Assembly: GCF_900601905.1 (NCBI RefSeq)
Contig: NZ_UWFA01000141.1
Span: 1-43,248 of the forward strand
DNA from: Pseudomonas viridiflava
GTDB taxonomy: Bacteria; Pseudomonadota; Gammaproteobacteria; Pseudomonadales; Pseudomonadaceae
Direction of reading: 5' to 3'
Length of the DNA stretch: 43,248 nt
The notes under the pieces were generated by a model, which ran no database searches, was not told the origin of the DNA, and saw only the letters and a list, made by a program, of their open reading frames with translations. Positions 39,325 to 43,248 of this stretch are shown one piece after another. A program made the translations under genes and the position numbers. Numbering within the stretch: position 1 is the first letter of the stretch; each line of letters starts with the position of its first letter.

Positions 39325-40100
39325 TTCAAAACTCCCAAATTGGTCAGAATGTTTTCCATCGCGGCGCGCCACTCTTTCGCGGCAACTGCATGCCCTGCGC
39401 CCTTGGTGCCACGCCATACAGGCTTATGGGCCAGAAGTGCATGCTTGACGGAAACACGCTCATAAAGCGTGATAGGCAGAATCGCCGCGCCAAACTGGTC
39501 GCGAAGCTCCTGCAAGGATTTAAGTTCTTTGCTGCTTTTGGGGTTGATCTTGGATGGCAGCAAGCCCATCAGTTTCAAACGCGGGTTATAACCTTTCGAG
39601 CGGATAGCACCGATGTATTCCAGAAGCTTTGCCAACGCCGCCGCTTCGTACAGGCCGACAGAGAAAGGGCAGACAACGAAATCAGCCGCGATCATGCCTG
39701 CAATAGTCATTGGCGGATTCAGGCCAAGCACGCCGGGCGTGTCGATGATGCAAAGATCGTAGTTAGCAGACAGTGCGCGCAGGTAACGAGCTGGGCGCTT
39801 GGCGCCTTCTTCGTTTTCGCCGCTGAGCAACGACAGGCTTTCATCACCACGCAAAATGGAAAGGCCATTAGCCAGAATTTCGGGAACGATGGTAGCGCCT
39901 TCGGAAAACAGCGCCGTCGAAAGGCTGGACTCGCCTTCATGCGCGCCAGTCTCAGGAAAGCTTTGCGAAAAGCTGGCTTGTGGATCGAGGTCTACCAGCA
40001 GCACGCGCAAACCCAACTCATGGGCAAGCTGGCCCAAATGAGTACCTACAGAGCTTTTGCCGACGCCGCCTTTCTGATTTGCTACTGCGATAGTTTTCAT
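39321..40100 (-). CDS. parA: ParA/IncC-like partition ATPase
   Basis: 259 residues. The deviant Walker A motif KGGVGKSS (10-17), LVDLDPQ (38-44 region) and CIIDTPGVLG are those of ParA. There is no N-terminal DNA-binding domain, so it resembles IncC of IncP plasmids or type Ib ParA. It is first in the parA-parB-korA unit, transcribed from regulon promoter E. GATG coupling links it to parB. Confidence 0.93.
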   Translation of the reverse strand: MKTIAVANQKGGVGKSSVGTHLGQLAHELGLRVLLVDLDPQASFSQSFPETGAHEGESSLSTALFSEGATIVPEILANGLSILRGDESLSLLSGENEEGAKRPARYLRALSANYDLCIIDTPGVLGLNPPMTIAGMIAADFVVCPFSVGLYEAAALAKLLEYIGAIRSKGYNPRLKLMGLLPSKINPKSSKELKSLQELRDQFGAAILPITLYERVSVKHALLAHKPVWRGTKGAGHAVAAKEWRAAMENILTNLGVLK

Positions 40101-40137
40101 TTTGCATCATCCGGTTTTGGATTCGTTGACAGGGCTA

Positions 40138-40184
40138 ATGTTAGGGGTTTACACCCCTAACGTCAAGTTATTTCGCTTGTCATT
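40138..40184 (-). promoter_or_regulatory. Regulon promoter E (parA) with two operators
   Basis: Minus strand TTGACG (40161-40166), 17 bases, TAACAT (40138-40143). The common operator AAGTTATTTCGCTT (40165-40178) overlaps the -35. A second near-perfect palindrome, TTAGGGGTTTACACCCCTAA (40141-40160), fills the space between -35 and -10, so a second repressor probably acts here. Confidence 0.8.
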
Positions 40185-40992
40185 ACACGTTATTTTTTGG
40201 CCGCGCGTCGAGCCAGTTGCGAACTCGATAACCTGCCATCAGGCCGTTTCCGGTCATTTTCCGAACCCACGGCGAACCCTCACGACCGGGACTGAACTTG
40301 AAGCCCTCGTCTTTCAATTTCTGGCGGGTATCTGCGTCGGGCTTACCTGGAAAACGAAACATAACGCGATTTTCGTCGCTGTCTTCGTGGTAGCTGTAGC
40401 CCACGCCTTCGACTTCTACGCTCTCACGCTGCACGGCAACTTCAAGCGCCTGAATGCGTTTTTCCGTCTGCCGAATGTTTGCGTTGTTATTCGTCAACTT
40501 GTAGGCCGGATAACCTGGACGATTGCTAAAGCGGGGATTCAACAGGCCATGCGCTGCCGACTCTGTGTAGCCCAGCGCAACCAATGCAGCGGTTTGCGTC
40601 TCGGGTGTCTTGTTGGCCCTGATAGCCTTGTTCGCGGCCTTCATGCGCTCCTGATCGGCCTTCAACCCTTCGACCTTGGCGCGAAGCTTAACCAGCGCAT
40701 CGGGGTCGTCACTCGAAATGCCGCCCGTACCCACCGATGCAGCACGGCGTGCCAGTTCCTCGGCGCGCTGCGTTTCTTCAACGCTACGGCGCATAGCGTT
40801 ATCAGAGCGCTTTAACGCGCCACGGTGCCGACCTTCGGAGTGATGGCCAACCAAAATTGGCTGCCCCATTTCAATACCCTGAGTCGCGCGACGGCTGGCC
40901 TCATAAGCTTGGTTGCTACGCTCTGTAGCGGCTGCCGCGCCCTGCTCCAAACGTGCCCGACGACCTTCCTGCTTTTCTTCATAACTGTTCAT
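40183..40992 (-). CDS. DUF3560 domain protein
   Basis: 269 residues. SYEEKQEGRRARLE at the start, GQPILVGHHSEGRHRGALKR and VGTGGISSDDPDALVKLRAK are hallmarks of DUF3560 plasmid proteins. A second small domain near the end (VMFRFPGKPDADTRQKLKDE, FKFSPGREGSPW) is also typical. The role is not known; these proteins are common near partition and replication genes. GAGGAATACCGA precedes the ATG. It is driven by regulon promoter F. Confidence 0.85.
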   Translation of the reverse strand: MNSYEEKQEGRRARLEQGAAAATERSNQAYEASRRATQGIEMGQPILVGHHSEGRHRGALKRSDNAMRRSVEETQRAEELARRAASVGTGGISSDDPDALVKLRAKVEGLKADQERMKAANKAIRANKTPETQTAALVALGYTESAAHGLLNPRFSNRPGYPAYKLTNNNANIRQTEKRIQALEVAVQRESVEVEGVGYSYHEDSDENRVMFRFPGKPDADTRQKLKDEGFKFSPGREGSPWVRKMTGNGLMAGYRVRNWLDARPKNNV

Positions 40993-41049
40993 TCGGTATT
41001 CCTCTTTACGTTGACGGTATGGGGTAAATCTTCGTTTACCTTGAGACGA

Positions 41050-41096
41050 ATTATGACGTCTTCCATACGTATTGTAAAGCTATTTCGCTTGTCATT
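41050..41096 (-). promoter_or_regulatory. Regulon promoter F
   Basis: Minus strand TTTACA (41073-41078), 17 bases, CATAAT (41050-41055). The operator AAGCTATTTCGCTT (41077-41090) is followed by GTCATT. It drives the DUF3560 gene. Confidence 0.8.
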
Positions 41097-41103
41097 AAGG
41101 CAA

Positions 41104-41130
41104 TAAAAAAACCTGCTCAAATGGCAGGCT
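41104..41130 (-). terminator. Terminator of the ssb-side operon
   Basis: On the minus strand CCTGCC, loop, GCAGG, then seven T. It lies just after the stop of the gene at 41140. Confidence 0.85.
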
Positions 41131-41139
41131 TTGGGTCGG

Positions 41140-41343
41140 TCAAACATCTTTCTTGGCTAACTCCTGCTCCGCAGTCGCGAGCGCTTCGCTATACGCCTTA
41201 TCGAGCAAATTAGGACGCTTACGCCAAGGCAGTTTGTCCGGCGCTCGCTGTGCAGCATAGAGCGTACACGCTTCGGGCTTACTTTCTAGGTGCTGGCTAA
41301 CCTGGTGCTCTAGCTGCCTTCTCAATTCGTCCTTGGTTGTCAT
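41140..41343 (-). CDS. Small protein of unknown function (67 aa)
   Basis: 67 residues starting MTTKDELRRQLEHQVSQHL, helical and charged. No known domain recognised. It is the last of the five genes downstream of promoter G (42923 to 41140), directly before a terminator. The ATG at 41343 is used; the longer frame adds eight residues without a clear ribosome site. Confidence 0.6.
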   Translation of the reverse strand: MTTKDELRRQLEHQVSQHLESKPEACTLYAAQRAPDKLPWRKRPNLLDKAYSEALATAEQELAKKDV

Positions 41344-41382
41344 GCTGTACGGCCCTCGAAAGAACAACGGGCCATTGCCCGA

Positions 41383-41592
41383 CTAGCTCCACCTGGCTAA
41401 AGCCGCCCTGACCTCCTCGGGCACCTTTGCCGTCTCGGCGGAATTGGTTTTGTGATGAATCATGATTCCCAGCAGGTCAGCCATAAGCGACGCATCGGGA
41501 TGCAGGCGGCTACCTGTACCGCTTGCAGGATTCGCATTACAGCAGCGCTCAAGCGCGCTTACAAGCTGTGTTCTTTCGATTACCTGGATCAT
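41383..41592 (-). CDS. Small protein, DUF3717-like (69 aa)
   Basis: 69 residues from MIQVIERTQLVSALERC. The pattern of a first helix, then NPASG...LHPDASLMADLLGIMI, resembles DUF3717 proteins found on many plasmids and beta-/gammaproteobacterial genomes. GAGGTGTTCA directly precedes the ATG at 41592, which decides the start against the longer frame (41712) that runs through palindrome P13. Role unknown. Confidence 0.6.
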   Translation of the reverse strand: MIQVIERTQLVSALERCCNANPASGTGSRLHPDASLMADLLGIMIHHKTNSAETAKVPEEVRAALARWS

Positions 41593-41604
41593 TGAACACC
41601 TCGA

Positions 41605-41622
41605 TTTTCGCGGACGCGAAAT
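41605..41622. repeat. Palindrome P13
   Basis: TTTTCGCGGACGCGAAAT, one base off, lying 12 bases upstream of the DUF3717-like start, over its leader. Confidence 0.85.
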
Positions 41623-41644
41623 TATTGACAGCGGTTTAGAACAT

Positions 41645-41938
41645 TCACCATATGGATCGCAAGTAGAAGGCATTAGCCGCCGCCAGCGCTCCCCACACGA
41701 CTCCGTACACAAGGGCCAGCCTGGGCTGGCTGATTAGCTTCCCCTTTTCGCGCGCTAAGTGTTCCAGATGCATACGCTGCAATTGGATGTCGCTATACCC
41801 CTCCTTGTTGATCCAACGCAGGACGAAATAGCGCAACAAGAATTGAGCGCAAAGCCCCAGCGTAACCACCTGGGTGAGTACAAAAAAAGGCCGCACATAG
41901 GGAAGAATACTCACAAACACTGGCTCGACTTGCCCCAC
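41645..41938 (-). CDS. Small membrane protein of unknown function (97 aa)
   Basis: Two transmembrane segments (about 10-38 and 75-93) with a cytoplasmic basic loop (LRWINKEGYSDIQLQRMHLEH). GTG start at 41938 with GAGGTG just upstream (short spacing). No family recognised. It lies between ssb and the DUF3717-like gene, all in one direction. Confidence 0.6.
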   Translation of the reverse strand: MGQVEPVFVSILPYVRPFFVLTQVVTLGLCAQFLLRYFVLRWINKEGYSDIQLQRMHLEHLAREKGKLISQPRLALVYGVVWGALAAANAFYLRSIW

Positions 41939-41950
41939 AAATCACCTCTG

Positions 41951-41973
41951 ATGAGGGGGAAAAGCCCCCCTCT
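41951..41973. promoter_or_regulatory. Hairpin between ssb and the membrane gene
   Basis: GAGGGG and CCCCTC arms enclose a loop including AAAAG; no T run. It may be an mRNA processing or stability element. Bases 41974-42026 are otherwise non-coding. Confidence 0.5.
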
Positions 41974-42026
41974 AAACCTACAAATATATTAATAAAATGC
42001 TTGCAAATCAACGAGTTACGGTATAC

Positions 42027-42540
42027 TCAGAACGGTATATCGCTGTCAAACGAATCAAAATCATTCGCATTTGTATGGGGTTGCTGCGGAGGCTGCTGCT
42101 GGGCTGGGCGCGCCTGACGCGGGGCTTGATTTCCCTGCTGCTGCGGTGCGCTCTGCCGTGGCTGCTGGCTGCCCTGGTTGTTGTTGTCGCCTTGAGGACG
42201 CCCGCCGAGAAGCTGCATGGTGCCTTGCATGTCCACCACAATTTCGGTGGTGTATCGCTTGATACCGTCTTTCTCCCATTCACGGGTTTGCAGCTTGCCT
42301 TCGATGTAAACCTGCGAGCCTTTACGCAAGTATTCACCGGCAATCTCTGCGACCTTGCCAAACATGGAGACGCGGTGCCACTCGGTCTTCTCAACCTTCT
42401 GGCCGGTCTGCTTGTCCGTCCATTGCTCACTGGTCGCCAAACTCAAATTGGTGACAGCGTTCCCGTTGGGCAGATACCGCACTTCGGGGTCTTGCCCGCA
42501 GGTGCCTACCAAAATAACTTTGTTTACTCCACGAGCCATG
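42027..42540 (-). CDS. ssb: Single-stranded DNA-binding protein
   Basis: 170 residues. The OB fold starts [12 protein letters not shown] and shows [20 protein letters not shown] and [20 protein letters not shown]; a Gln/Pro-rich linker leads to the canonical acidic tip DSDIPF that recruits partner proteins. It coats plasmid single strands during replication and after conjugative entry. The start at 42540 has AGGAG 8 bases upstream. It is in the operon from promoter G. Confidence 0.95.
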
Positions 42541-42596
42541 ATGTAACTCCTGTTTCGGTGCATGGTGCCCCAATCGCTTGGGGCTGTAGATGGGTC

Positions 42597-42923
42597 TTAA
42601 ATGGCGTTCTGCTTCGCGTTTTCGATGGTGGCCACTGTCCAAGTTTCCTTGGCTGCCGCCTCCACCGCACAAGCGGCGAAATAAGCCTGCTCGCGCAGGC
42701 TGGCTGCTTGACCGTCCAGGTCACGGGCGGAGTTGTCCAGAGCCGCAATTTTGCCTTGATAGCTCGCAAGCTCAACGGCGATTTCTTCACGGATAGCCGC
42801 AGCCCGGCCTGAAACCTCACCAGCCTGAGCCATTAGCTCTACTACCTGGCCGCGCATTTCTTGCAATTTTGGCGAATGTTCCGGCAGCAAATCTACCCAC
42901 GCCATAACTTTGCTATTGCTCAT
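42597..42923 (-). CDS. Small helical protein upstream of ssb (108 aa)
   Basis: 108 residues from MSNSKVMAWVDLLPEHSPKL. Almost entirely alpha-helical with heptad-like spacing (LQEMRGQVVELMAQAGEVSG). No known family recognised. AAGGAAATGAAC lies before the ATG at 42923. It is the first gene after regulon promoter G and 56 bases ahead of ssb, so it may be a partner of SSB or a scaffold; this is inference from position. Confidence 0.62.
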   Translation of the reverse strand: MSNSKVMAWVDLLPEHSPKLQEMRGQVVELMAQAGEVSGRAAAIREEIAVELASYQGKIAALDNSARDLDGQAASLREQAYFAACAVEAAAKETWTVATIENAKQNAI

Positions 42924-42990
42924 GTTCATTTCCTTTTGCGGTACGTTGACGATGAAATGGGCAAGTCTTTAAGTGCCTGCCTTGGGTGTA

Positions 42991-43037
42991 ATTATCTGAT
43001 AAACCCTGCGCCATGTAAAGCGTTTTAACTTGTCATT
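42991..43037 (-). promoter_or_regulatory. Regulon promoter G
   Basis: Minus strand TTTACA (43014-43019), 17 bases, GATAAT (42991-42996). The operator AAGCGTTTTAACTT (43018-43031) is followed by GTCATT. It drives the helical-protein gene and ssb and stands at the edge of R1. Confidence 0.8.
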
Positions 43038-43248
43038 GTGCAATTAAAGTCACCGCTGCGATACTCGGTTTGGCACGCTTATTTCCGATCTGGACCAAGC
43101 GTTTAGGGGGAGCCTTTGACCTAAATGAACAGGCGCGCAAGCGCCCTTCCTCTTGCAGACGAAAGACAACGCGCCAGGTTGTGAGGCGATCCGTTCCAAT
43201 GCGATGAGGGGGTGTTGCGATAAAAGGGAGGTGCCGGACTGACCACTG
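43029..43248. repeat. Repeat R1, left part, first copy
   Basis: About 220 bases nearly identical to 30790-31014. No gene is seen. Together with 1-165 it forms the first R1 copy if the window is circular. Confidence 0.85.

Noticed and set aside
38425..40160. Long plus-strand frames (213 and 292 residues) opposite parB and parA
   Set aside because: Shadows of the partition genes; composition not protein-like and no promoter or ribosome site.
41997..42812. 271-residue plus-strand frame opposite ssb
   Set aside because: It is the complement of the ssb gene with its Gln/Pro-rich linker; Leu-rich artefact.
1..43248. Insertion sequence, integron or transposon
   Set aside because: No transposase, integrase or resolvase motif is seen in any frame; R1 and R2 are not terminal inverted repeats.

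Overview
The window looks like most or all of a conjugative plasmid of about 43 kb. It has an iteron replicon, partition and regulatory genes, a complete VirB/VirD4-type IV secretion system and an IncP-like DNA-processing region with oriT. I see no ribosomal RNA, tRNA, transposase, integrase, resistance or metabolic cargo gene. The host is most likely a gammaproteobacterium, perhaps Pseudomonas-like: base composition is mid-50s GC, the LexA box is the gamma/beta type, and the KorA/IncC/KorB-like control genes fit. Species cannot be told from sequence alone. The last 220 bases and the first ~165 bases together resemble one inner locus (30790-31361), so the window is probably a linearised circle or close to it.

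Layout. 1-1740: repeat arm, two minus-strand genes of unknown function, second repeat arm. 1915-17124: virB1, a type IA topoisomerase, a small gene, virB2, virB3, an unknown membrane gene, virB4, virB5, an eex-position lipoprotein, virB6, then after a terminator and new promoter virB7-virB11 and virD4. 17144-22464: a 976-residue LPD7 protein, an OmpA-like lipoprotein, traX, an unknown gene and a trbM-like gene. 22698-26556: relaxase (with a traH-like gene nested in another frame) and mobC/traJ-like gene on the minus strand, oriT, then traK/traL/traM-like genes on the plus strand. 26636-30804: minus-strand leading-region genes, mostly unknown, including a short ArdC-like protein. 30790-31950: second copy of the repeat arms, bracketing a LexA-box gene. 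31955-34454: zeta toxin, its small partner and kfrA. 34540-37090: oriV and repA, with eleven iterons in three clusters. 37113-42923: korA-like, parB, parA, a DUF3560 gene, small genes and ssb.

How it fits together. RepA acts at the iterons, ParA/ParB and KfrA keep the plasmid, and the zeta pair may act after loss or be exported. Seven minus-strand promoters share one operator type overlapping the -35 box, all with 17-base spacers; they drive the leading-region, par, DUF3560 and ssb-side genes, so they form a plasmid regulon, with the KorA-like protein as the natural candidate regulator. Relaxase and accessory proteins cut at oriT (a CTATCCTGC nic-like site), and VirD4 couples the DNA to the VirB channel.

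The most unusual signals are: thirteen dispersed copies of an 18-bp palindrome (ATTTCGCGGACGCGAAAT and variants) inside and between genes; a 79-residue C-terminal domain shared by the LPD7 protein and the zeta toxin, which may be an export signal; the shared operator regulon; and paired repeats that bracket different cargo at two loci.
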